Positions 1-7,769 of a DNA stretch of 30,364 nucleotides are shown one piece after another. The notes beneath the pieces were generated by a model. The model did no database searches and was not told the DNA's origin. It was given only the letters and a program-made list of their open reading frames with translations. The stretch comes from Nitrosotalea sp. (GTDB lineage: Archaea > Thermoproteota > Nitrososphaeria > Nitrososphaerales > Nitrosopumilaceae): the NCBI GenBank assembly GCA_023252335.1, contig JAJPEA010000004.1, forward strand, positions 1-30,364, written 5' to 3'. Within the stretch, counting starts at the first letter, position 1. Every line of letters begins with the position of its first letter. The position numbers were made by a program, and so were the translations under genes.

Positions 1-317
1 GAGTCAGTCTTGGTGTGACATTTGTGATCAGATTTACCCTTCATGTTCACATCACTGCCACAAGACCAGTCTACATCAACTTGAGAAATTATTCGTGCAT
101 TACCCATTATTGGGACTTGGGTAACTGGATGTACCGCGATATGATGTGGTGGAATAACTACATGTTTTGCAGGATCTATCTGGGGAATAATACTAGGAGG
201 GATACGAAGTTGTTCCGCTTTAGAATGTGTTGAATCTGCATATGAAGTAATCATTAATGGAACAAATATTGCTCCAAGCACCAACATACCTGATAACATT
301 ATACTGATTTTTTTCAT
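1..317 (-). CDS. Exported protein of unknown function, C-terminus cut by window edge
   Basis: An open frame of 105 complete codons starts at an ATG at 317 and runs off the left edge without a stop. Residues 1-27 form a clear Sec-type signal peptide: a KK start, a hydrophobic core (MLSGMLVLGAIFVPLM), then a Tyr-Ala-Asp junction. The mature part is rich in Pro, His and Ile, with an HVVIPPHHI stretch and Cys residues near the visible end (WSCGSD and KCHTK). A TATA-like TTAAATTA lies about 30 nt upstream of the ATG, which supports this start and a very short leader. It is divergent from the secreted protein at 545. I do not recognise the family. The His and Cys content could mean metal binding, but that is inference only. 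Confidence 0.6.
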   Translation of the reverse strand, partial: MKKISIMLSGMLVLGAIFVPLMITSYADSTHSKAEQLRIPPSIIPQIDPAKHVVIPPHHIAVHPVTQVPIMGNARIISQVDVDWSCGSDVNMKGKSDHKCHTKTD

Positions 318-544
318 ACCGGACAATGGAATTGATACTTAATTTAACCATGCAGTAAATTTACTAGAATGATATTCAGAAAAATGATTACATTGTCAGA
401 TTGTAAAAATAATTTACGATTAAAGAAAGTGAATTGAAAATATGTAATAAACAAATAGAATACAACATCTCTCCAAAAATATGTTTTCATGTCATATAAT
501 AAACTAGGCATACAGAATTAGAATATGAAAAGAATTGCATATAC

Positions 545-2125
545 ATGGCGAACCGTACATTGCAAAACTCATCTTTAAGATGGGGGATTGCAATAATATT
601 TGTTGCGGTTTCATTAACATTACCAGATGTATTTACAGATACAGTACTTGCTGACCAAAGTGGTACAAGTACATTAACAATTAACACACAAGAACAAAAT
701 GGTACTGCCATTACTGGCATTTTTATTGCACTCGAAGACCCAGTGAATTCAACAGTTCTAGCATGGGGATATTCTCCAGCCTCATTCACACTACAAAACG
801 GAGTATCATACGTGGTAGTTCCCAGCGATTGCAATAACATAGCCTTTGATAACTGGCCAGATACAGGATCACATGTACGTGAAAGAACAGTATCAATAAC
901 TAATAATACGTTGATGACTGCAATATACAAAGACAATTCTGCAGGAAAAGCAGGTCCATCAATTATCACAGTCAATAGTACAGATAACATAGGAAATTCG
1001 TTGTCAGGTTTGTATACCATACTACAGCAAAATGATACAACATTGGCAGATGGTTATACGGCCAAGAATTTTAGTGCAAACAACGCACAAAAATATCAGA
1101 CAGCAGTAGCAGACTATGGAAATTATACATTTTACCATTGGTCAGACAATGTAACAAATAGAATGCACTATGTGACTACAGGAAACAACACCACGACTGG
1201 CTTGTCTGCAGTATATAGAATAGTGCAACCATCTCAAACAAGTCTCACTCACACGGGACTTGTTGTGCAGGATCCGCTAAACAATGTAACCCAAACGCAA
1301 TCACAACTAGAGACAAATCAAAAATATTGGATATATGGAGGAGATGCCCCTGCAGAGAATGCAACATTTGACTTTTTCGAAGATGCTCTAGGGTTACATA
1401 TGGGAGTTAAAGCCCCAGCCAATGGAACTTGGGCAGGTATTTATGCAACAACCCCCAATACCAACGCAACTCTATTTCATGCAGTGATAACAACGCCTGT
1501 AGCTACAATTCCGTACCAGTTTTATGAAAACGGATTATACGTTCAAACATCTCAATCATTTATCAACTATGTTACATGTGTGTCAGTTACAGGATCATCT
1601 GGAACTACTTGGGCAGTTGTATCTACAACCGGCAATGCTAATGAGTCTACACAGTTCAATGTATTATGGGCAGATACCAGTCCCAATCAGCCTCTTACAA
1701 GAGATTGCACCATAATAACAAATGGTAACAATTACCTCAAAGTGTATCTTGACCATACAATGGTTTACACAAGCAACACTTTGCATTTACAAATGCCCGA
1801 ACCGTTTAATGCATATCTTGAACCCCAGTCATCATATCCAGGCCAGTTACTAAACGGCACATTTCTTGACTATTATGTAACAACAGGTGAAAATGTTAGA
1901 GTGACAAATCTACCTGCAAACGCAGATACTGCTTACTTGGTCAACTCGTCTGGAGATGCATTGGCTGCAGCTCAAGTCGAAAATAATACAGCATACTTGG
2001 ATGTTGGTGCATATCACTTTCCACTAGCTGCAAGCATCAAGGTGTATGATTCAAACTATACCTTGATCGCAACATCACCATTGATCCCCAATCTTTATGG
2101 TGGCAACGAGTATTCGATGCACTAG
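545..2125 (+). CDS. Secreted surface protein with two tandem beta-rich repeats
   Basis: A 526-residue exported protein. Residues 10-36 form a signal peptide (hydrophobic core IAIIFVAVSLTL, cleavage near VLA-DQ). Residues 42-130 and 139-226 are two related repeats. Each opens with a TLTIN/IITVN strand and has an NG/GN-[ST]-x-[ST]-G-[IL] turn, a WGY/DGY element and an FDNWPD/FYHWSDN motif, and ends in an AIYKD/AVYRI strand. The remaining 300 residues are Thr/Asn/Ser-rich with many N-glycosylation sequons and look like beta-sandwich. No C-terminal membrane segment or PEF motif is visible, so it is either released or held by other surface proteins. The ATG at 545 has a TATA-like sequence near 491-500. 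A ligand-binding or surface-layer-associated role is plausible; I cannot name a family. Confidence 0.75.
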   Translation: MANRTLQNSSLRWGIAIIFVAVSLTLPDVFTDTVLADQSGTSTLTINTQEQNGTAITGIFIALEDPVNSTVLAWGYSPASFTLQNGVSYVVVPSDCNNIAFDNWPDTGSHVRERTVSITNNTLMTAIYKDNSAGKAGPSIITVNSTDNIGNSLSGLYTILQQNDTTLADGYTAKNFSANNAQKYQTAVADYGNYTFYHWSDNVTNRMHYVTTGNNTTTGLSAVYRIVQPSQTSLTHTGLVVQDPLNNVTQTQSQLETNQKYWIYGGDAPAENATFDFFEDALGLHMGVKAPANGTWAGIYATTPNTNATLFHAVITTPVATIPYQFYENGLYVQTSQSFINYVTCVSVTGSSGTTWAVVSTTGNANESTQFNVLWADTSPNQPLTRDCTIITNGNNYLKVYLDHTMVYTSNTLHLQMPEPFNAYLEPQSSYPGQLLNGTFLDYYVTTGENVRVTNLPANADTAYLVNSSGDALAAAQVENNTAYLDVGAYHFPLAASIKVYDSNYTLIATSPLIPNLYGGNEYSMH

Positions 2126-2319
2126 TGTCATCAAATCTTTTCAACCATTCACATTTTGATCAAATTTTTCATCTAGTATAACGGATGGTTGTTCTAGATT
2201 GAAAATACAGTATTGTAAAAAAATATTGCTTTATCTTTTGAAGGGTAAATTTTGTGTCGATCATGGGTGTGTAACAGCCGTCCTGTAATGTCTAAATATC
2301 CCTTTTTCAAACATCAATC

Positions 2320-2577
2320 ATGGAAATTCACGTATACGATACATACGTAGAGGCAAAGGATGGTCACACGATGCACTTTGATGTCATTACAAGTCAGAAG
2401 GATCACCAAAAGGCAATCCAGTATGCAAAAGAATGGCTCAAGACTATCGGAGAATCCGAGTCAAAGGTTTCAACCGAAGAGTGCCAATTCTGCCACTCAC
2501 AAGGTGCACCAGAACCAATTGCCAACGAGATCCAAAAGAAGGGCTACTTCATCCAAAAGATGGAAGGCTGTCCATAA
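2320..2577 (+). CDS. DUF2024 family small protein
   Basis: An 85-residue cytoplasmic protein that matches my memory of the DUF2024 family: it begins with a (I/V)xVYDTYV-x3-DG-x2-MHFD segment, continues with an AxxYAKEWL helix, and has a CQFCH motif (C55, C58, H59) followed by a GYFIQKMEGC ending. The CxxCH here is more likely a zinc or structural site than a heme site, because there is no signal peptide. The function of the family is not established. A TATA-like CTAAATAT at 2292-2299 lies 24 nt before the ATG, suggesting a leaderless monocistronic mRNA. The length is full for the family as I know it. Confidence 0.8.
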   Translation: MEIHVYDTYVEAKDGHTMHFDVITSQKDHQKAIQYAKEWLKTIGESESKVSTEECQFCHSQGAPEPIANEIQKKGYFIQKMEGCP

Positions 2578-2652
2578 GATCTAATCTCAATTTTTTAATC
2601 CAATCGTTATTTTTAAAAACTCTTTTTAGCGTGATGCATATGATACCATTTC

Positions 2653-2847
2653 ATGGCAAAGAAAAGCGACTATAACAGATTAACAGTTGAAGGCGACATG
2701 CAAACAAGATGGATATGCGGCTGCTTTGAGACAATGGATGGTTTTTTCAAGTTTTGCCCCCAGCATAGCGAATTGATGAAGCAGACAATTGTATCCCAGC
2801 TTGACAAGCTTGACATGACTACAATAGTTGAAGAAAAACAATCCTGA
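2653..2847 (+). CDS. Small Cys/His knuckle protein, hypothetical
   Basis: A 64-residue protein with an ICGC pair (C22, C24) and a CPQH pair (C35, H38), spaced like a zinc knuckle, followed by a C-terminal helix. I do not recognise a named family. A TATA-like TTTTTAG lies about 27 nt before the ATG, and the start MAKKS is typical for the organism. The stop codon is only 7 nt from the stop of the convergent SprT-like gene at 2855. The presence of its own promoter, four well-placed metal-ligand candidates and tight packing make it likely real. The role is unknown; nucleic-acid binding or protein interaction would fit but is inference. Confidence 0.65.
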   Translation: MAKKSDYNRLTVEGDMQTRWICGCFETMDGFFKFCPQHSELMKQTIVSQLDKLDMTTIVEEKQS

Positions 2848-2854
2848 TTGGATT

Positions 2855-3235
2855 TTAACGCCTTTTCAAATAGGGCTTGAATGTCCAGCCTGCAAGACCC
2901 CGTCTTACCATCTTGTTAAACCTCCTTCCATGGCTCAAGTATGGAAATCTCATGTGAATCAATTCGTGGACGATAGTATTTTCAAGTGTCTTTTCATCAG
3001 GGATTTTTCTCACATTGATAAAGACTACATTGTCCTGAATGTATGACACTCCAAGATACTTGTAAGCAGATGTTCTCCTTCCTTCAGTTACTTGTTTTGG
3101 CATCTCTAGCACCTCTTTTGTTGTCAAGAGTATCTTGGGTTCTGTTATGCTAAATCTTGCAGAATAGATTCCCACTTTTTCAAGTATCTTAAATTTCAGG
3201 TCAGGGTCTAGTTTCACAAAATCAAATGATATCAT
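2855..3235 (-). CDS. SprT-like zinc metalloprotease domain protein
   Basis: A 126-residue protein built around a metalloprotease motif HELIH at residues 90-94 and a third ligand candidate H102 (HELIHMRFPYLSHGRRF), the HExxH-x7-H arrangement of SprT/Spartan-like domains. The preceding segment has the expected beta strand (VVFINVRKI) before the active-site helix. It is a minimal protease domain without an added DNA-binding or zinc-ribbon tail. Related domains in eukaryotes cleave DNA-protein crosslinks; that role is only a possibility here. The gene is transcribed alone, convergent with the small gene at 2653, and starts at ATG 3235. Confidence 0.7.
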   Translation of the reverse strand: MISFDFVKLDPDLKFKILEKVGIYSARFSITEPKILLTTKEVLEMPKQVTEGRRTSAYKYLGVSYIQDNVVFINVRKIPDEKTLENTIVHELIHMRFPYLSHGRRFNKMVRRGLAGWTFKPYLKRR

Positions 3236-3274
3236 TCCAAGTTTAATTCATCTTGTCAAAATTCGTGTTGGCAG

Positions 3275-3301
3275 TGGTGGATTTTTTTATTTCAACCACC
3301 A
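3275..3301. promoter_or_regulatory. Inverted repeat with A/T-rich spacer upstream of the SprT-like gene
   Basis: TGGTGG (3275-3280) and CCACCA (3296-3301) form 6-bp arms around a 15-nt A/T-rich spacer. Read on the minus strand, the spacer resembles a TATA box, centred about 50 nt before the ATG at 3235. It could be an operator flanking a promoter or an RNA hairpin. The short arms mean chance is possible. Confidence 0.25.
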
Positions 3302-3373
3302 AAGTAGTAAGTAGGGTCAGAAATTCATTAGCTTAATCACAAATCATACAGCCACCGTCTCCTCATTCCCCGC

Positions 3374-3868
3374 TTAACTCATTGAACTCATTATGGAACT
3401 GGCCTTATTTCTTACCTCCTCTGTCAGCGAAACAATGACTAGTCCTTCGTTTGGTTGGCCATACAAGATTACAGAACCATCTGGCGCATAGACTGCAACT
3501 GGAAGAACAAGCAAGTCCTCCTCACCATCAACAATTATTCTCACAGGAGGGGCCATGCCAAAGGCTTGACGAATTGTAGAAATGCTTTCTTCTGTAATTT
3601 CTGCTGCAGGATTTTTGCATTCAAGTGTTGTTTTTACATATCCACCAGGCAAGTCTCGCTTGTTTCTTTTTTCAAGCGAGTCTACAATTTGCAGTGACGG
3701 ACTAAAGCCAAAGGATATCATCTTTTCTGTAGTGGCATCACCTACTGTAATTACAAATGCGTCTTTTGGAATGTTTTTTGAGACACTGCTCCTAGTTACT
3801 TGATAATCAGGTATTAAAATCCCAAACGGTTCTTTTAATCTAGAGCGTAAATTTTCAGGAAGGTGCAC
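3374..3868 (-). CDS. GTP-dependent dephospho-CoA kinase (DUF359 family)
   Basis: A 164-residue protein of the archaeal DUF359 family, shown elsewhere to phosphorylate dephospho-CoA with GTP, the last step of CoA synthesis in archaea that lack bacterial CoaE. Conserved elements visible are the VGDATTEKM loop (D44), a central IVDS strand, the acidic VDGEEDLLVLP motif at 113-123 and the YGQPNEGLV motif at 136-144. The length is normal for the family. The start is a GTG at 3868, 21 nt after the stop of the Mrp/NBP35 gene, so the two are probably one transcript. No membrane segment is present, so the enzyme is cytoplasmic. Confidence 0.88.
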   Translation of the reverse strand: MHLPENLRSRLKEPFGILIPDYQVTRSSVSKNIPKDAFVITVGDATTEKMISFGFSPSLQIVDSLEKRNKRDLPGGYVKTTLECKNPAAEITEESISTIRQAFGMAPPVRIIVDGEEDLLVLPVAVYAPDGSVILYGQPNEGLVIVSLTEEVRNKASSIMSSMS

Positions 3869-3889
3869 AGATGTATTGTAATTTTTTAT

Positions 3890-4978
3890 CTATTTTTGAG
3901 TTGCGACCTCAGCTTTTAGCTCATCGCTTAGCTGAGATGCAAGTACACTACATCTTGCTGCCACATTCTTTGCCACAACCATGAATGCCTGCGACATGGT
4001 AGAATTTGGATCAGTTACAAGTACTGGTCTGCCGCTATCAGAGCCTTCCATGATACCAGGATTAAGTGGAATTGCACCTAAAAATGGCAAGTTGTGTGTC
4101 TCACTCATTCTTTTTGCACCTTCTTTTCCAAATATGTAGTGGTCGGTAGTACAGTTGGGACACTTGAAGTAGCTCATGTTTTCTATTACACCCATGATAG
4201 GAATGTTTAGCTTTTGGAACATTCCAAATGCCTTGACAGCAATATTGCTTGCAACATCTTGTGGTGTTGTTACAACAACGATACCAGTAATTGGTATGGT
4301 CTGCGCAAGTGTAAGAGGAATGTCTCCAGTTCCAGGTGGCAAGTCTACAATAAGATAATCAAGGTCAGACCAGTTGGTATCAACAAGAAACTGTTTTAAA
4401 ATCCCAGAAATTATTGGGCCTCTGTAAATTGCTGCCTGGTGTGCTTGTTCTGCAAAGAAACCAAATGATACAACCTTTAGTCCGTGCGATTCTGCAGGCT
4501 GTAATTTATTATTGTCAACTTCCATTGCAGATTTTCCCATTCCAAGCATCAGCGGAACACTTGGTCCATAGATATCTGCATCAAGCAGACCAACCTTTGC
4601 ACCAGTCTGTGCCAATGCAAGTGCCAAGTTGACAGAGACAGTGGTCTTACCCACTCCGCCCTTTCCACTTGCAACACCGATGATATTTTTGACCGTGGGC
4701 AACATCTCGTCCATGCTAAGAGAACGGCCCTCCATGACTTTGGCAGTGACTTTGAGATCAAATTTTGAAACCTCTTTTATCTTGGAAATGGCATTTCGAA
4801 CGTCTTGTTCGATTTCATCATTGAACGGACAAGCAGGAGTAGTAAGTTCTAGTGTAAATTTCAGATCACCGCCGTTTATCTCAATGTCCTTTATCATACC
4901 CATTGAGACGATATCCTTTTTGAGATCAGGATCGATGACAGTGGCAAGAGTAGAGAGTACTTGATCAACTGAAACCAT
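3890..4978 (-). CDS. Mrp/NBP35-type iron-sulfur cluster carrier ATPase with DUF59 domain
   Basis: A 362-residue P-loop ATPase of the Mrp/NBP35/ApbC family that binds and hands on Fe-S clusters to target proteins. Residues 1-85 form a MIP18/DUF59 domain with the LTTPACP motif (C50). Residues 97-350 are the deviant Walker A ATPase: GKGGVGKTT at 105-113, DADIYGPS as the following strand, and DYLIVDLPPGTGD as the Walker B region. The cluster-binding CPNC motif is at C273 and C276. All key residues are intact and the length is typical. A TATA-like ATATTTAAAC at 5001-5010 lies about 27 nt upstream of the ATG. It is divergent from rpo7 and followed at 21 nt by the dephospho-CoA kinase gene. Confidence 0.93.
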   Translation of the reverse strand: MVSVDQVLSTLATVIDPDLKKDIVSMGMIKDIEINGGDLKFTLELTTPACPFNDEIEQDVRNAISKIKEVSKFDLKVTAKVMEGRSLSMDEMLPTVKNIIGVASGKGGVGKTTVSVNLALALAQTGAKVGLLDADIYGPSVPLMLGMGKSAMEVDNNKLQPAESHGLKVVSFGFFAEQAHQAAIYRGPIISGILKQFLVDTNWSDLDYLIVDLPPGTGDIPLTLAQTIPITGIVVVTTPQDVASNIAVKAFGMFQKLNIPIMGVIENMSYFKCPNCTTDHYIFGKEGAKRMSETHNLPFLGAIPLNPGIMEGSDSGRPVLVTDPNSTMSQAFMVVAKNVAARCSVLASQLSDELKAEVATQK

Positions 4979-5000
4979 AATGTAAAAAGTCCCGAATACA

Positions 5001-5010
5001 ATATTTAAAC
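5001..5010 (-). promoter_or_regulatory. TATA box of the Mrp/NBP35 gene
   Basis: On the minus strand this reads GTTTAAATAT, centred about 27 nt before the ATG at 4978, the standard archaeal box A distance for a leaderless or nearly leaderless mRNA. Confidence 0.5.
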
Positions 5011-5075
5011 ATAGGCAAAAATAATATTCTAGTTATCCAAAGATTCATAAATTCAAATTTTATGTCGTTTTATGG

Positions 5076-5720
5076 ATGTTTTCTATATCAACCCTTACTG
5101 ATGTAGTTAGAATACCTCCTAAACTATTCGGAGAGTCACTCAAAAAGGCAGCAATCACCATCCTACGTGAAAAGTATGAGAGTATGATAAATCCTGAACT
5201 TGGCTATGTCATCATGATACTTGAAACCAAGGTAGAAAAGATGGGCAAAGTGATTGCAGGTGACGGCGGAACATACCACAGGGTAGAATTTACAGCATTA
5301 ACATTTTCACCAAAACTCCAGGAAATTGTCCGTGGAGAGATTGTCGAGATTACAGACTTTGGAGCATTTGTCAGAATCGGTGCAACAGATGCGCTATTAC
5401 ACTTGTCACAAATTATGGATGACTATCTCAAGAGCGATGTCAAGTCTGGCATGATCCTTGCAAACCAAAGTGGAAGAACAATGAAGATTGGAACAACACT
5501 TCGTGCAAGAATTACTGCAGTGTCAATTGGCAAGACTGCTGCCATGAAAGTTGGCATTACATGCAGACAGCCATTCTTGGGCGCAGACGAATGGATTGAA
5601 GAAGAAATAAAGAAAGGCAAGACACCAGCAGCTGCTGCAGCTACAGTTGATTCCAAGAAACCAAAGTCACCTCCGGCAGGCGCTGCTGCTGAAAAGACAA
5701 AACATACGGAGTCCAAGTGA
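5076..5720 (+). CDS. rpo7: RNA polymerase subunit Rpo7 (RpoE')
   Basis: A 214-residue homologue of archaeal Rpo7/eukaryotic RPB7, half of the stalk that sits on RNA polymerase, helps open the promoter and binds nascent RNA. The N-terminal tip domain starts with TLTDVVRIPPKLF as in the family; residues 80-165 form the S1/OB RNA-binding domain (GEIVEITDFGAFVRIG, followed by LLHLSQI). The final 40 residues are a low-complexity Ala/Lys/Pro tail (AAAAATVDSKKPKSPP), longer than in the usual 180-190 residue proteins and probably disordered. The ATG at 5076 gives the family's normal N-terminus. The Spt4 gene follows 6 nt after its stop, as in most archaea. Confidence 0.93.
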   Translation: MFSISTLTDVVRIPPKLFGESLKKAAITILREKYESMINPELGYVIMILETKVEKMGKVIAGDGGTYHRVEFTALTFSPKLQEIVRGEIVEITDFGAFVRIGATDALLHLSQIMDDYLKSDVKSGMILANQSGRTMKIGTTLRARITAVSIGKTAAMKVGITCRQPFLGADEWIEEEIKKGKTPAAAAATVDSKKPKSPPAGAAAEKTKHTESK

Positions 5721-5726
5721 TAAAAA

Positions 5727-5915
5727 ATGGTACGAGAATTGGCTTGCCGTAAATGCAAGTATGTCACAGTAGGAAAAGTTTGTCCAATATGCAAATCATC
5801 AGACTTGAGTCCAGACTGGAGTAGTTCAGTTCTTGTTGTAGACCCAACAAATTCTCTTGTTGCCAAATCTCTTGGAATAAAAGAGAAAGGCAAGTATGCA
5901 CTCAAGGTAACATAG
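5727..5915 (+). CDS. spt4: Transcription elongation factor Spt4 (RpoE'')
   Basis: A 62-residue zinc-ribbon protein that pairs with Spt5 (NusG) to keep RNA polymerase processive; it was formerly called RNA polymerase subunit E''. Four Cys ligands are visible as CRKC and CPIC (residues 7-10 and 19-22), followed by the conserved core with DWSSSVLVVDPTNSLVAK. The length is normal. It sits 6 nt after rpo7, and its stop is 1 nt from the TTG start of nadC, so all three are likely cotranscribed. Confidence 0.92.
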   Translation: MVRELACRKCKYVTVGKVCPICKSSDLSPDWSSSVLVVDPTNSLVAKSLGIKEKGKYALKVT

Positions 5916-5916
5916 G

Positions 5917-6744
5917 TTGCAACCAAGTGCAAAAAAACAACTAGAAAGATTTCTTGCTGAAGATATTAAAAGTGGCGACATTACAAGTAAATTACTACCA
6001 AGAAAAAAAATTATTGCAACCATCATATCTCGTGAAAATGGCATCGTGGCGGGAGTCTCATATGCCAAGGAAATTTTCTCATCAAGGGGCTGCAAGATAA
6101 CAGTACACAGAAAAGATGGGCAGACTGTAACTCCAAACCAAAAGATAATGACAATTTCAGGTGATACCTATCCAGTATTGTCATGCGAGAGGACTGCATT
6201 AAATTTAATGTCAAGGATGAGCGGCATTGCCACCCAGACAAACCAGTATGTGAAAAAAATCCGTGCTGTAAATCCCAAAGTGGGATTGTACTCGACAAGA
6301 AAGACAGCACCCGGTCTTAGAATCTTTGATAAAGACGCAGTGGCCATCGGCGGTGGACACAAGCACAGAATGTCACTTGACCAGATGGTCATGATCAAGG
6401 ACAATCATATTGCAGCATCCGACTCGCTATTTGTTTTAATCAAGCGTGCAAAACTAAAACACAAAAAGATCGAAGTTGAAGTAGAAAGCCTAGAGGATGC
6501 AATCACTGCATCAGTAGAGGGTGCACAGATAATCATGCTAGACAACATGTCGCCACCAAAAATAAAAAAGATAATCCAAGAACTCAGACGTCTTGGTTTG
6601 CGAGACAGGGTAAAGATAGAGGCATCTGGAGGAATAAACCACACAAACGTGGTACAGTATGCAAGATCAGGAGTAGACATGATATCCATTGGAAGACTGA
6701 CAAGTGCAGTCACAGGCCTTGATCTAAGTCTGGAAATTAATTGA
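5917..6744 (+). CDS. nadC: Nicotinate-nucleotide pyrophosphorylase (quinolinate phosphoribosyltransferase)
   Basis: A 275-residue enzyme that joins quinolinate and PRPP, releasing CO2, to make nicotinate mononucleotide in de novo NAD synthesis. Family motifs are intact: the LAEDIKSGDITS start, ERTALNLMSRMSGIAT, STRKTAPGLR, GGGHKHRMSLDQMVMIKDNH, the IEVEVES strand, IIMLDNMSP and IEASGGI. The start is a TTG at 5917, 1 nt after the Spt4 stop; it places the conserved ED-x3-GDITS motif near residue 15, as expected, and no ATG lies nearby. Its 3' end overlaps that of nadA on the other strand by 8 nt. Linkage to rpo7-spt4 suggests read-through expression with the transcription genes. Confidence 0.93.
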   Translation: MQPSAKKQLERFLAEDIKSGDITSKLLPRKKIIATIISRENGIVAGVSYAKEIFSSRGCKITVHRKDGQTVTPNQKIMTISGDTYPVLSCERTALNLMSRMSGIATQTNQYVKKIRAVNPKVGLYSTRKTAPGLRIFDKDAVAIGGGHKHRMSLDQMVMIKDNHIAASDSLFVLIKRAKLKHKKIEVEVESLEDAITASVEGAQIIMLDNMSPPKIKKIIQELRRLGLRDRVKIEASGGINHTNVVQYARSGVDMISIGRLTSAVTGLDLSLEIN

Positions 6745-7675
6745 TTGCAAGCATGCGCTCTATTGCAAGATGAGCTTTCTCTGCAATGTTCTTTGGAACT
6801 TTGACTTGATACTTGTTTTCTTGCAATGATGCATACACCTTGTCTAGTGTTATCATCTTCATGTATCGGCAGATTGCATTGTCCGACATGGGTATGAATT
6901 TCTTGTCAGGATTTTGTTTTTGCATCCTGTATAAAATTCCAGTCTCGGTTGCCACAACAAATTCCTTTGATGGAGAATTTTTGGCATGATTCATCATTCC
7001 TTCAGTGGATAGAATCTGGACTTGTCTTGAACCATAGTCACCTGATGCAACATCATACATTACAGATGACGTACAGCTACATTCTGGATGAACTAGAAAT
7101 TCGGCACTTGCATGCTCTCTGAGTTTTTCTTGTACATCTTGTGATCTGATACCTGCATGAACATGGCATTCACCTGCCCAGATGAACATGTTTTCTCTGT
7201 TTGTCATCTTGGCAACGTACGAGCCAAGAAACATGTCTGGTAAAAATAATACCTCCCTGTCTTCAGGGATTGATTTTACAACATTTACAGCATTAGATGA
7301 GGTGCAACAATAATCAAGTTCTGCCTTGACTTCAGCAGATGTATTGACATAGCCCACGGTAATTGCTTGTGGATGCTCTGACTTCCATTTTCGCAACTCG
7401 TCAGCATTGATAGTGTCTGCAAGTGAGCATCCAGCCCCAAGGTCTGGAATTAGTACGGTTTTATCAGGACATGTTATTGCTGCAGTCTCTGCCATAAAGT
7501 GAACCCCACAGAAAAGAATTGTTTTTTGGTCAGTCTTTGCAGCCTGTCTTGACAGCCCTAACGAGTCCCCCACATAGTCTGCAACATCCTGTACCTCTGG
7601 TAACTGGTAATTATGAGCAAGAATCAGTACGTCCTTTTCCTTTTTGAGTTTTAATATCTCGGACTTGATATCCAT
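6737..7675 (-). CDS. nadA: Quinolinate synthase
   Basis: A 312-residue iron-sulfur enzyme that condenses iminoaspartate with dihydroxyacetone phosphate to give quinolinate. The three expected 4Fe-4S cysteines appear in GAGCSLAD, HPECSC and NAICRYMKM. Substrate motifs AHNYQLPEVQDVAD, GVHFMAETA and STEGMM are present. I chose the ATG at 7675 over a TTG two codons upstream because a CTTTAAAG box lies about 32 nt before it. nadX, which supplies iminoaspartate, is upstream on the same strand, 94 nt away from this start. The 3' end overlaps nadC tail to tail. Complete, with no missing residues that I can see. Confidence 0.93.
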   Translation of the reverse strand: MDIKSEILKLKKEKDVLILAHNYQLPEVQDVADYVGDSLGLSRQAAKTDQKTILFCGVHFMAETAAITCPDKTVLIPDLGAGCSLADTINADELRKWKSEHPQAITVGYVNTSAEVKAELDYCCTSSNAVNVVKSIPEDREVLFLPDMFLGSYVAKMTNRENMFIWAGECHVHAGIRSQDVQEKLREHASAEFLVHPECSCTSSVMYDVASGDYGSRQVQILSTEGMMNHAKNSPSKEFVVATETGILYRMQKQNPDKKFIPMSDNAICRYMKMITLDKVYASLQENKYQVKVPKNIAEKAHLAIERMLAIN

Positions 7676-7703
7676 GTACAAACTAACTATAGGATTGGTT
7701 CAT

Positions 7704-7711
7704 CTTTAAAG
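7704..7711 (-). promoter_or_regulatory. TATA box of nadA
   Basis: CTTTAAAG lies about 32 nt upstream of the nadA ATG. It implies nadA has its own promoter besides any read-through from nadX, and that its mRNA has almost no leader. Confidence 0.45.
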
Positions 7712-7769
7712 CGTCATGATATTGACAAATTTATTGGCAACAACATAACCAGACGGCAAGATTTACCAT

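Noticed and set aside
487..1020. 177-codon open frame on the minus strand
   Set aside because: It lies antisense inside the secreted protein gene at 545, has no promoter or motif, and reads as a Cys/Val-rich shadow of Thr/Asn codons.
5423..5932. 169-codon minus-strand frame
   Set aside because: It is antisense to rpo7 and spt4, both firmly identified, and its Ala/Ser-rich peptide mirrors the low-complexity rpo7 tail.
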